Source of the DNA: Planctomycetota bacterium | GTDB taxonomy: Bacteria; Planctomycetota; UBA1135; JAKEFM01 | Length of the DNA stretch: 58,300 nt | Assembly (NCBI GenBank): GCA_022616055.1 | Contig: JAKEFM010000107.1 | Location: 1-58,300, forward strand | Reading direction: 5' to 3' | Part shown: in pieces, positions 34,032 to 42,224 of the stretch | Layout of the letters: each line of letters opens with the position of its first letter | How positions within the stretch are numbered: the stretch's first letter is position 1 | Program-made: the position numbers and the translations under genes | Notes under the pieces: generated by a model | What the model was told of the DNA's origin: nothing | Seen by the model: only the letters and a program-made list of their open reading frames with translations | The model's database searches: none

Positions 34032-34433
34032 GCTTCCTCCGAATGGAGGGAGGCGGGCGGGCTCGCCACGGCGAACGCTCCCGCGCTCGTGCCCTGCTGA
34101 ACGACGACGCGGCGAGGGTAGCGCCGGATTCCGATTTCCTCCAGCCCGGCCGCTCCGTGACGCAGGATCGGAGGATCTGCGCGAGGAGGACCGCTTCGTG
34201 AAAACCTGGTCTTCGAAAGCCTTGCGGCGCAACAGGAAGCGCGCGGGCGGTTCTCGATGAGTGAAACCGCCCGCGGGCGGTTTCGCTTTTCCGTTTCCCG
34301 GGATCTCCAGGCAGGGCGAACAGGGGCGGGCTGGAGGCACCTCCCGATGCGCGAGGAGGGGAGACGTTCGCGCGGACGTAACCGATTCGGCCTTGCGCGT
34401 CATTCAGGGGGAGGCTCTCGAGGCTGGACAGGG
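34032..34433. other. intergenic region with overlapping hairpins
   Basis: No gene was recognised between the divergent alcohol dehydrogenase and HEPN genes. The region holds GCGGGCGGTT at 34243-34252, its complement at 34265-34274, and a perfect 22-bp palindrome at 34263-34284 followed by GCTTTT. The middle arm can pair with either neighbour, not both. On the plus strand the second hairpin with the T-rich run resembles a terminator about 150 bp upstream of the HEPN gene. Confidence 0.5.
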
Positions 34434-34787
34434 GTGAAGGCGAAGGCGAGGGAGAACCTGGAGGCCGCGCTTCGTCTCCTGGACCGCGGCCTGCTGAACG
34501 CCGCCGCGAGCCGGCTCTACTTCGCGGCCTTCCAGTCGGCGATCCATGCGCTGCAGGCGCGGAATCGCGTTCCGGCAGACGCGGGGTCGGGGATTCCCGC
34601 ATGGAGTCATGCCGGAGTCCAGGAGCGCATTGCGACGATCCGAGGCAGCGAGGAAGATCGACGCACATTCGAGAGCCTCCGACGCCTGCGCGAGCTGGCG
34701 GACTACGGAGCGAGGTCCGTATGGCGACGAGAACTCGAATTCCTCCTGCCGGACGCGCAGAGACTCGTTCGGGACCTGACCTCGTGA
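34434..34787 (+). CDS. HEPN-domain protein (UPF0332-like)
   Basis: A 117-residue helical protein, GTG start. The core AASRLYFAAFQSAIHALQAR matches the first long HEPN helix (usual form aAyRaYYAaFhaarALL), and RRLRELADYGARSVW matches the later conserved reElADYg segment. HEPN proteins of this size are often RNases or helpers in toxin-antitoxin pairs with a small nucleotidyltransferase. Here the partner gene is not a nucleotidyltransferase. The frame extends upstream to an ATG at 34257, through the palindrome, which was judged non-coding. It is coupled to the next gene by a GTGA overlap. Confidence 0.75.
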   Translation: MKAKARENLEAALRLLDRGLLNAAASRLYFAAFQSAIHALQARNRVPADAGSGIPAWSHAGVQERIATIRGSEEDRRTFESLRRLRELADYGARSVWRRELEFLLPDAQRLVRDLTS

Positions 34788-35152
34788 AGGACGTCCGCTA
34801 CGCCGTGCTGAAGAAGGCCATCGAGACGCGCTGGCCAGGCTGCCGCGTGGTATGGGAGCCTTACTCCTCCCCCGACGACCCCCTGATCCAGGGCTGGGTG
34901 CACATCCTGCACGTCCGCGAGCGCGACCGTCACGCGGTGGACGAATCCGCCTACTACCTCGTCAGAGGCCTCTTTCCCGGCCCCTCCCGGTTCTTCATCG
35001 CGGCTGTACTGCGCGAGGATCAGCCGGCGACCCTTCGCCGGCTCGGACTCCCCCCTCGCCGCGGGCGAAGTCGAACTCGCCTCGCGAAGCGGTCGCGGGT
35101 TGCCCGGACTCCGCGCAGGGGCGAACTCGCGCAGATCCGAGCCCGTTCCTGA
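34784..35152 (+). CDS. uncharacterised partner of the HEPN protein
   Basis: A 122-residue protein starting at GTG in a GTGA overlap with the HEPN gene. The first 85 residues look like a compact alpha/beta domain (VLKKAIETRWPGCRVVWEPY, IQGWVHILHVRERDRHAVDE, RFFIAAVL); the last 35 are basic and Arg-rich. No GSxxRG nucleotidyltransferase motif, helix-turn-helix or metal site was recognised. The tight coupling suggests it acts with the HEPN protein, perhaps as antitoxin or substrate adaptor. That is inference. Confidence 0.6.
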   Translation: MKDVRYAVLKKAIETRWPGCRVVWEPYSSPDDPLIQGWVHILHVRERDRHAVDESAYYLVRGLFPGPSRFFIAAVLREDQPATLRRLGLPPRRGRSRTRLAKRSRVARTPRRGELAQIRARS

Positions 35153-35283
35153 GGGGTCGCCCTCCCCAGGAGCCTGGGGAGGGGCCCCCACCTCGAGGGG
35201 CCTTCAGCAGGGACCCTCGGGAGGCGGGCAGCCCCCGACCCCCGCGTTGCCCCCGGCCGGCGGAGGCCGCTACAAGAGGCCCC

Positions 35284-36015
35284 TTGCCCCCCCCGGGCGA
35301 AGCGCTCGATCTCTCGGTCGTCGTCCCCGTCTTCGACGAGGAGGAGAACCTCCCCGCCCTCACCGAGGAGCTGAAGGGCGCCCTCGGAAAGCTCGGGAAG
35401 CGCTACGAGGTCGTCTTCGTCGACGACGGGAGCCGCGACCGGTCCTTCGAGATCCTGAAGCGGGCGCGGGCGGGCTTCCCGCAGCTCCGGGTCCTGCGCT
35501 TCCGGGAGAACCGCGGCCAGTCGGCCGCCTTCGCCGCCGGCTTCCGGGCGGCCCGCGGCGCCCTGGTCGTCACCCTCGACGCCGACCTCCAGAACGATCC
35601 GCGGGACATCCCGAAGGTCCTCGACGCGCTCTCGAACGCCGACGCGGTGGCGGGCATCCGCAAGCACCGCGAGGACTCCTTCTGGCGGAGGTTCCAGTCG
35701 CTCTTCGGGAACGCCGTCCGCAACGCCCTGACCGGCGAGGAGATCGTGGACACCGGCTGCTCCCTCAAGGGGTTCCGGAGGGAGGCCCTCGCCCGGGTCC
35801 CCTACTTCAGGAACATGCACCGCTTCCTCCCGACGCTCGTCGGGATCGCCGGGGGGCGCGTCGTCCAGGTCGAGGTCGGCCACAGGCCCCGGGGGGCAGG
35901 ACGCTCGAAGTACGGCATGTGGGGCCGCGCGAAGGCCGGGCTCGCCGACGCGCTCGCCGTGCGCTGGATGAAGCGCCGGCGCCTCGAGTACGAGGTCGTC
36001 GAGGAGGTCGGTTGA
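35284..36015 (+). CDS. family 2 glycosyltransferase, dolichol/polyprenol-phosphate mannosyltransferase-like
   Basis: About 243 residues from a TTG at 35284 preceded by AGAGG. GT-A fold motifs: LSVVVPVFDEEENLP at the N-terminus, VFVDDGSRDRSFEIL, then LDADLQNDPRDIP (DxD-like metal site). The GRSKYGMWGRAKAGL segment near the end is typical of polyprenyl-phosphate glycosyltransferases. There are no C-terminal membrane helices, so it is the short form. It would load a sugar onto a lipid carrier for the adjacent GT39 enzyme, whose gene starts 13 bp downstream. Confidence 0.9.
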   Translation: MPPPGEALDLSVVVPVFDEEENLPALTEELKGALGKLGKRYEVVFVDDGSRDRSFEILKRARAGFPQLRVLRFRENRGQSAAFAAGFRAARGALVVTLDADLQNDPRDIPKVLDALSNADAVAGIRKHREDSFWRRFQSLFGNAVRNALTGEEIVDTGCSLKGFRREALARVPYFRNMHRFLPTLVGIAGGRVVQVEVGHRPRGAGRSKYGMWGRAKAGLADALAVRWMKRRRLEYEVVEEVG

Positions 36016-36028
36016 GCGGCGCCGTCCG

Positions 36029-37699
36029 TTGACCGAGCCCGACGTCCGCCCCGTCGCCGCGGCGACCGGCCTCTTCCGGGACGACCTCCGGCCCGCCCTC
36101 GCCCTCGCCCTCGGCTGCCTCGCCACCTGGCTCCCGACCCTCCCCGGGCGCGACCTCTGGGCGCCGAACGAGCCGGGCTTCGCCGAGATCGCCCGGGAGA
36201 TGGTCGAGCGCGGGGACTACCTCGTCCCCCATCTGAACGGGGTGGTCTACCCCGACAAGCCCCCCCTCTACTTCTGGCTCGAGGTCGCGAGCGCGAAGGC
36301 GCTCGGCGGATTCTCCGAGTTCTCCGTCCGGCTCCCCTCCGCGCTCGCGGGAACGGCGCTCGTCCTCCTCACGTACAGGATCGGCCTCCTCCTCTTCGGA
36401 CGGCGAGCCGCCTTCTTCGCCGGAGCCTTCCTCGCGACGGCGAGCCTCCTCCCGATGCAGGCGACGCGGGCCGTCATGGACCCGCTCCTCTCGCTGTGCG
36501 TCGCCGGCGGAATGCTCGCCTACCTCCGTGCCCGCGGCCGGTGGGGCCCCCTCGCCCGCGCGCACTTCGGCCTGTGGTGGGGCCTCGCGATCCTCTCGAA
36601 GGGGTACGGACTCCTCCTCCCGGCGGTCCCCGCGGCCCTCGAGGCGATCTTCCGCCGGCGAAGATCGGGCGGAACCCGGGGATCCCCCTGGCCGCCGATC
36701 CTCGGAATCACTTTCTCCGTTGTCGTCGCAGCCCTCGTCGCCGGCGCCTGGTTCCTCCCCGCCGTCCTCCGGGAGAAAGACCCCCTCACGTTCTCGGAGA
36801 GCGTCGGCAAGCACGTGGTCGGCCGGGTCGTCGAGCCCTGGAACCACGAGCAGCCCCTCTGGTACTTCCTCACCACCTTCCCGATCGACTTCCTTCCCTG
36901 GACGCCGTTCCTCCTCCTCGCGCTTCCCTCCCTGCGGCGGGCGGAGACGGACCGGGACGGCGTCCGCTTCGCCTCCGCCTGGTTCCTCGCCACCTTCGTC
37001 CTCTTCAGCCTGATCCCGAGCAAGCGCGGGATCTACCTGCTCCCCGCCTTCCCGGCCGCCGCGCTCCTCCTCGGCCGGACGATCGGCCGCCTCTGCGAGG
37101 GGAGGGAGCCCGCCCACCTGTGGGCGGGCGCGGCCGAGTTCTTCGGGAAGGTCCTGCTCGTCCTCGGCGGCGTCCTCCTCCTCCTCGTCCCCCTCGCGCT
37201 CCGGCGGCTGCCGGCCATGGGCGCGCCGGACATCGGCGCGGGCTATCTCGCCCTGCCGGGAGTCTGCCTCCTCGGCCTCGGAGCGCTCTGCCTCCACGCG
37301 TTCCGAAGCGGCGGGTTCCCCCGGACCTTCCTCCTCCTCCCGGCCGGGTTCGCCGTCGCGACCTCCCTGATCCTCGCGGCCCTCTTCCCGAGGTTCGACT
37401 CGATGAAGTCGACCGCCCCCCTCGCGCGTGACCTCCTCCGCATCCACCGGGGGGAGGCGGTCTACTCCCTCCGGATCCCCCCCGAGGGGCTCCGCTTCTA
37501 CTCCGGCCTAGCCGTCCTCGAGGTCGAGGGGGAGGAGGAGTTCCTCCGGCATTTGACCGGATCGTCCCCCGTCCTCGGGATCACAACGGATGGGTCCTAC
37601 CGGAAGCTCAAGCCCAAGCTGCCGGAGGGGATCGAGGCGCTCCTCACCGACACGATCGGGCGCCGCGAGGCGGTCGTCCTCGGGCGCGCCCGCCCCTGA
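36029..37699 (+). CDS. ArnT-like glycosyltransferase family 39 membrane protein
   Basis: A 556-residue protein with about 12 membrane helices, TTG start. The first periplasmic loop has DLWAPNEPGFAEIAREM, the Asp/Glu-rich motif typical of ArnT and other GT39 enzymes, and VVYPDKPPLYFWL is another family signature. The second loop has EPWNHEQPLWYFLTTFPIDF. Such enzymes transfer a sugar from a polyprenyl-phosphate donor to lipid A or protein. Pairing with the GT2 gene suggests donor synthesis and transfer in one unit; the acceptor is unknown. Confidence 0.92.
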   Translation: MTEPDVRPVAAATGLFRDDLRPALALALGCLATWLPTLPGRDLWAPNEPGFAEIAREMVERGDYLVPHLNGVVYPDKPPLYFWLEVASAKALGGFSEFSVRLPSALAGTALVLLTYRIGLLLFGRRAAFFAGAFLATASLLPMQATRAVMDPLLSLCVAGGMLAYLRARGRWGPLARAHFGLWWGLAILSKGYGLLLPAVPAALEAIFRRRRSGGTRGSPWPPILGITFSVVVAALVAGAWFLPAVLREKDPLTFSESVGKHVVGRVVEPWNHEQPLWYFLTTFPIDFLPWTPFLLLALPSLRRAETDRDGVRFASAWFLATFVLFSLIPSKRGIYLLPAFPAAALLLGRTIGRLCEGREPAHLWAGAAEFFGKVLLVLGGVLLLLVPLALRRLPAMGAPDIGAGYLALPGVCLLGLGALCLHAFRSGGFPRTFLLLPAGFAVATSLILAALFPRFDSMKSTAPLARDLLRIHRGEAVYSLRIPPEGLRFYSGLAVLEVEGEEEFLRHLTGSSPVLGITTDGSYRKLKPKLPEGIEALLTDTIGRREAVVLGRARP

Positions 37700-37869
37700 C
37701 GAGGGGCGGTTACCTGGAGGGGGGGTCGGGGTAATACAGGGCGTCCGCGTCGCTCTTTCGCAACCCTTCGAACGGATCATCCGGCCGGGACCGACCACTT
37801 CCCCGAGTCACCCACAAGAATCCAATCCTCCTTCCCTTTTCCCGAGAGCCCCGGCCGGATGTCTTTTTT

Positions 37870-38445
37870 TCAGCCGAGCGGAGGGTTGGCGCCGCGGCCG
37901 TAGACGAGGGTGAGGAACTCCCCCCTCGTCTTCGGGTCGGACCGGAAGCGCCCGAGCATGCACGACGTCACGGCGACGGAGTGCTGCTTCTCGACGCCGC
38001 GCATCATCATGCAGAGGTGGGAGGCCTCGACGACGACCCCCACCCCGCGCGGCTTCACCGCCGCCTCGATCGCCTTCGCGATCTCCATCGTCAGGCGCTC
38101 CTGGACCTGGAGCCGGCGCGCGTAGAGGTCGACGATCCGCGGGATCTTCGAGAGCCCGAGGATCCGCCCCGAGGGGAGGTAGGCGACGTGGGCCTTCCCC
38201 GTGAAGGGGAGGAGGTGGTGCTCGCAGAGGGAGTACACCTCCACGTCCTTCACGAGGACGATCTCGTCGACCTCCTGCTGGAAGACCGCGCCGTTCAGGA
38301 CCTCCTCCACGGTCCTGCGGCTCCCGGAGGTGAGGAACCGGATCGCCTCGGCCACCCGCTCCGGCGTCCGGCGGAGCCCCTCCCGGTCCGGATCCTCCCC
38401 GATCTCGGAGAGGAGGCGGGAGACGAGGCTCTCGATCGGGTCCAC
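37870..38445 (-). CDS. folE: GTP cyclohydrolase I
   Basis: A 191-residue enzyme of normal length that converts GTP to dihydroneopterin triphosphate, the first step of tetrahydrofolate synthesis. Hallmarks are present: [20 protein letters not shown] with the zinc Cys and catalytic His, [20 protein letters not shown], and [15 protein letters not shown] with the second zinc Cys. The ATG at 38445 gives the usual N-terminus. It is divergent from the hydrolase gene at 38512. Confidence 0.97.
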   Translation of the reverse strand: MDPIESLVSRLLSEIGEDPDREGLRRTPERVAEAIRFLTSGSRRTVEEVLNGAVFQQEVDEIVLVKDVEVYSLCEHHLLPFTGKAHVAYLPSGRILGLSKIPRIVDLYARRLQVQERLTMEIAKAIEAAVKPRGVGVVVEASHLCMMMRGVEKQHSVAVTSCMLGRFRSDPKTRGEFLTLVYGRGANPPLG

Positions 38446-38511
38446 GGGGGCGGCGGATTATAGGAATGCGAGCGCGTTGAGCGCGCGGGAGGGCGGGCCG
38501 AGAATCCCCCG

Positions 38512-39867
38512 GTGGCGCGCGCGGCGATCCTCCTCCTCCTCGCCCCGCAGCTCCTGCGAGGGGAGGGCTCCGACCACGCCCCGACTCCCCTCGGGAAGGC
38601 CGTCGCCGTCGCCCTTCGCCGGGAGGCCCGCGCCGACGTCGCCCTCATTCCCGGGAGCATCCTCGCCCGCGACGCCGACCCCTCGGATCCCGACTCCCTC
38701 GCCGCCCTCCCCGCCGAGGCCTGCGTCGTCGGGGAAGCGACGGGCGCGGCGATCTCCCGCGCGGTCGAGGCCTCGCGATCGAGGGCGGGGCCCTACCTCC
38801 AGACGTCGGGGCTCCTCCACGACGAGGTCGTCCCCGACTCCGAGGTCTCCGTGGGACGGTTCCTCCTCGAGGACTCTCGCGTCTACTCCGTCGCCTGCAC
38901 GGCCTCCCTCGCCGAGAGTCTCGCCCTCGGGACCGGAGCGCTCGCGCTGCGCGACCTCCGAGCCATCGCCGCTCGACTGCTCCACGCGCCGCCGCCTCCT
39001 CCCCCACCGATCCCTCCCGTCTCCGAGCCGATCGAGAGAGGGACTCTCGCCTCCGGTTCTCGCCTGACCGTCGAGCGCCTCCTCTTCCCCTCCCCTCGCC
39101 CCTCCGGCGTCCCGGAGAACGACCGGGTCCCCCTCACCCTCTACCGCCCCAACCGCGGCAACGGCGCCGCCGCCCTGATCCTCCCCATCTGGAAGGGGAA
39201 GGAAGACCTGATCGAAGAAACGATCGCGCGCCGACTCGCCGAGGAAGGCTTCCTCGCCGCCGTGATGCCCCTCGCCTACCAGTTCGAGCGGGCGCCCGCC
39301 GGCGTCCGCTCGGGCGACTGGACGCTGAGCGCGGACCTCCCGAGGACCCGCGCCGCCCTCTCCCAGAGCGTCGAGGACGCGCGTCGCGCCGCCGACCTCC
39401 TCCTCCGCGAGGGGGCGACGGAGCTCGGCGTCCTCGGCATCAGCCTCGGCGGCCATGTCGCCTCGGCCGTCTACTCGACCGACCCGCGCTTCGGCGCGGG
39501 CGCGTTCCTCCTCGCCGGGGGGGACGTCGCGGGGACGATCTGGCGGGCCTCGAGAGAGACGGCCGCGATCAAGGCCGCGCTCGTGGGCGCCGGCGTGACC
39601 CGCGAGGCGCTCGGGGAGACCCTCCGCCCCCTCGATCCCGCGACCTATGCCACCCCCGCCCGCAGGGAGGGCGCCTTCCTCGTCGGGGGCCTCTTCGACC
39701 GCATCGTCCCTCCCGAGAGCGTCGAGGCCCTCTGGTCGGCCTACGGGGAGCCGCGCCTGCGCTGGATCCCGGCCAACCACTACTCGGGGATCCTCTTCCT
39801 CCCGGGACTCCTCGGCGATGTCGCCGAGCACTTCCGCCGGGTCCTCGACCTCCCTCCGAACAGGTGA
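38512..39867 (+). CDS. 5'-nucleotidase-C-like domain fused to alpha/beta hydrolase
   Basis: A 451-residue protein, GTG start, with a weak signal segment (AILLLLAPQLLRGEG). Residues about 25-150 resemble the C-terminal domain of 5'-nucleotidases (LGKAVAVALRREARADVALIP, GPYLQTSGLL, RVYSVACTASLAESLAL). A Pro run (PPPPPPPIPP) links it to an alpha/beta hydrolase from about residue 180: LILPIWKGKED, the nucleophile elbow GISLGGHVAS, and the late catalytic Asp and His probably in GGLFDRIVP and NHYSG. No metallophosphatase domain is present, so nucleotidase activity is not expected. Substrate unknown. Confidence 0.75.
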   Translation: MARAAILLLLAPQLLRGEGSDHAPTPLGKAVAVALRREARADVALIPGSILARDADPSDPDSLAALPAEACVVGEATGAAISRAVEASRSRAGPYLQTSGLLHDEVVPDSEVSVGRFLLEDSRVYSVACTASLAESLALGTGALALRDLRAIAARLLHAPPPPPPPIPPVSEPIERGTLASGSRLTVERLLFPSPRPSGVPENDRVPLTLYRPNRGNGAAALILPIWKGKEDLIEETIARRLAEEGFLAAVMPLAYQFERAPAGVRSGDWTLSADLPRTRAALSQSVEDARRAADLLLREGATELGVLGISLGGHVASAVYSTDPRFGAGAFLLAGGDVAGTIWRASRETAAIKAALVGAGVTREALGETLRPLDPATYATPARREGAFLVGGLFDRIVPPESVEALWSAYGEPRLRWIPANHYSGILFLPGLLGDVAEHFRRVLDLPPNR

Positions 39868-39899
39868 CGGGGGGGGCGCGGCCCCGGCGCGCGCTCGCC

Positions 39900-40340
39900 C
39901 TACCGCCGGACGAAGATGTCCCCTTCGCCGTTCGTGTCGCCGGGGACGAGGTTGGAGGCGAAGGACTTGAATGCCAAGGACCTTCCGTTCCCCGAGATCG
40001 AGGGATCGAAGCTGGGCGAGTTGGCCTGCCCGCCCGTCGAATCGACCGAGGCGCGGGCCGTCGTGGCCTGCTTCAGGTCGTGCAAGAAGACGTCCCCGGT
40101 CCCGTTGGTGTCGCCGGGCACGAGGTTCGACACCCCGGACTGGAAAGCCACGAGCCGCCCCTTCGCCGAGAGCGAGGGTTGGATGCTCTCCCCGTTCCCC
40201 TGCACGCCCGCCGAGTTGACCGAGACGCGCACGACGGCGGGGCCCCCGCCCCCTCCCAGGGCGGCGGGCAGGAGGAGGAAGCCGAGGAGCCCGCCGATGA
40301 CCGCGAGTCCGCGAAGCCGGTCGTGCCGAAGCGGTTGCAT
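39900..40340 (-). CDS. short PD40/TolB-like repeat exoprotein
   Basis: A 146-residue protein with a signal segment (GGLLGFLLLPAALGGGGG) nearly identical to that of the next gene, then two repeats of about 55 residues with cores SLSAKGRLVAFQS and NLVPGDTNGTGDVFLHD, and the ending DIFVRR shared with the longer paralogue. Two repeats cannot close a beta-propeller, so this is probably an internally deleted copy or a small subunit. GAGGAGAG lies before the ATG. Confidence 0.7.
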   Translation of the reverse strand: MQPLRHDRLRGLAVIGGLLGFLLLPAALGGGGGPAVVRVSVNSAGVQGNGESIQPSLSAKGRLVAFQSGVSNLVPGDTNGTGDVFLHDLKQATTARASVDSTGGQANSPSFDPSISGNGRSLAFKSFASNLVPGDTNGEGDIFVRR

Positions 40341-40527
40341 GCGCTCTCTCCTCTCGCAGCGCGCGATTTCGCCTCCGGCAGGTCGGGGGCGAGCCCGGCT
40401 CCAGGAGTACGGATCATCGGCCGTCCCGGCTCCCGGGGACAGCGTCGCGGCCTCCCGGGCGCCGCCTCGGCCTCTCCGAGCCGCTCCGGAGGTGGACTCG
40501 ACCGCCGCGGTCGCCCGGCCGCCGGCC

Positions 40528-41835
40528 TCAGAGCCGGCGGACGAAGATGTCGAACACGGCGTTCGTGTCGCCGGGGACCAGGTTCGAGGCGAGGGACCGG
40601 AAGGCGACGAACCGAGCGTTCCCCGAGATCGAGGGGGAGTCGCTGACCGAGTCCGCCTCCACGCCCGCGGCGTCGACCGAGACCCGGGTCGTCGTCCCCG
40701 ACTTCGCGTCGCGAACGAAGATGTCGGAGGCGCCGTTCGTGTCGCCGGGCACGAGGTCGGTCGATTCGGACTGGAAGGCCACGGTCCGGCCGTTCTTCGA
40801 GATCGAGGGTTGGACGCCTCCCCCGTTCGATTCCGCGCCCGCGGAGTCGACCGAGACTCGGGTCGTCGTCCCCTTCTTCAGGTCGCGCACGAGCACGTCG
40901 ATCTCGCCGTTCGTGTCGCCGGGCACGAGGTCGGAGGCCCCGGACGCGAAGGCGACGGACTTGCCGCTGCCCGAGACCGCGGGCGAGAAGCTGGGGCTGC
41001 CGGCCTCCGCGCCCTCCGAGTCGACCGAGGCGCGGATCGTCGTCCCCTTCTTCACGTCGTGCACGAACACGTCGGCGGCGGCGTTCGCGTCGCCGGCGAC
41101 GAGGTTCGTGGCCGCGGACTGGAAGGCCACCAGCTTCCCGTTGGCCGAGATCGCGGGGGTGAAGCTGTCCTCGTTCCCCTGCACGCCCTCCGAGTCGACC
41201 GAGACGCGGATCGTCGACCCCGTCTTCACGTCGTGCACGAACACGTCGGAGTTGCCGCCCGTGTCGCCGGGGACGAGGTTCGTGGCCGCGGACTGGAAGG
41301 CCACGACCTTCCCGTTGCCCGAGATCGAGGGGAAGAAGCAGTCCTCGTCCGCCTGCGCGCCCTCCGAGTCGACGGAGGCGCGGACCGTCGCGCCCGTCCT
41401 CACGTCGTGCACGAACACGTCGCGGGCGCCGTTCGTGTCGCCCGGGACCAGGTTGGAGGCGAGGGAGAGGAAGACGACGAACCGCCCGTTCCCCGAGATC
41501 GAGGGGGAGGAGCTGGCCGCGTTCCCCTGCGCGCCCTGCGAGTCGACCGAGACGCGGACCGTCGTCCCCATCTTCACGTCGTGCACGAACACGTCGGAGG
41601 CGCCGTTCGTGTCGCCGGGGACGAGGTTCGTGGCGAGGGAATCGAAGGCGACGAATCGCCCGTTGTCCGAGATCGAGCAGGAGAGGCTGTCCCCGTCCGC
41701 CTGCGCGCCCGTCGAGTCGACCGAGACGCGGACCAGGGTCGTTCCTCCGCCCCCTCCGAGGGCCGCGGGGAGGAGGAGGAAACCCAGGATCCCCGCGGAA
41801 ACTGCGAACCTGCGAAGCTGCCGAAGCGGTTCCAT
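40528..41835 (-). CDS. seven-repeat PD40/TolB-like beta-propeller exoprotein
   Basis: A 435-residue protein. The signal segment is GILGFLLLPAALGGGGG. Seven repeats of about 58 residues follow, each built from VRVSVDSxGAQ, PSISGNGRFVAFxS and NLVPGDTNGxxDVFVHD plus a KTGTT linker. Seven repeats fit a seven-bladed propeller. The repeats are also similar at the DNA level, so they arose by recent internal duplication. The short paralogue lies immediately downstream. No catalytic residues seen; probably exported. Confidence 0.82.
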   Translation of the reverse strand: MEPLRQLRRFAVSAGILGFLLLPAALGGGGGTTLVRVSVDSTGAQADGDSLSCSISDNGRFVAFDSLATNLVPGDTNGASDVFVHDVKMGTTVRVSVDSQGAQGNAASSSPSISGNGRFVVFLSLASNLVPGDTNGARDVFVHDVRTGATVRASVDSEGAQADEDCFFPSISGNGKVVAFQSAATNLVPGDTGGNSDVFVHDVKTGSTIRVSVDSEGVQGNEDSFTPAISANGKLVAFQSAATNLVAGDANAAADVFVHDVKKGTTIRASVDSEGAEAGSPSFSPAVSGSGKSVAFASGASDLVPGDTNGEIDVLVRDLKKGTTTRVSVDSAGAESNGGGVQPSISKNGRTVAFQSESTDLVPGDTNGASDIFVRDAKSGTTTRVSVDAAGVEADSVSDSPSISGNARFVAFRSLASNLVPGDTNAVFDIFVRRL

Positions 41836-42224
41836 TCTCTCACTTCCTGTCGCGGCGCGAGGGCTCGCCTCCAGCACGTCGGCGGCGGGTCCGGCTTTTG
41901 GCGCACGGATGATAGCCATCCTGCCACCAGGGGGCACTCTCCCGGTCTCCCTCGCGCCCTCGAGGGCTCGGATCGCGCCCTGCGCCCCCCCCCTCGCCGG
42001 CTCCGACTCGCCGGCCCGCTCCCCGGGGGAGTCGGGCTCGAGGTGGACACGGCCGTCGGGAGACGTCGCGGCAAGGCCCTTGCCGCGCACCTCTCCCTTC
42101 AACACCGGGCGCTCCCGGGTCGTAGGAGGGGACGCTCGTCCGACGGGCCGGCTGCGCGCCGGCGACGACTTCGAGGGGGTGCCGATTGCCGGCCCCCGCC
42201 CGCGCCCGGGATGCTCCCCCACGC
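41836..42224. other. divergent intergenic region, 389 bp
   Basis: It separates the PD40 gene (minus) from the M61-like gene (plus). The first 90 bases resemble the region upstream of the short PD40 paralogue (from about 40341), including a shared TCGCCTCC...GCA/CGGATCAT-like stretch, so the duplication included the 5' regulatory region. Beyond that no gene or RNA was recognised. Confidence 0.5.

Noticed and set aside
34257..34433. Upstream extension of the HEPN gene to an ATG at 34257
   Set aside because: It would translate the 22-bp palindrome and an Arg/Gly-rich segment without homology; the HEPN fold starts at the GTG at 34434.
37850..37868. Intrinsic terminator before the T7 run in the GT39-FolE intergenic space
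   Set aside because: Upstream of the T run only CCGGCCGG was found, which cannot form a stable hairpin with a proper loop.
40528..41835. Repeated DNA in the PD40 gene as a possible CRISPR array
   Set aside because: The repeats are imperfect, about 174 bp long, in frame and coding; there are no spacers and no cas genes.
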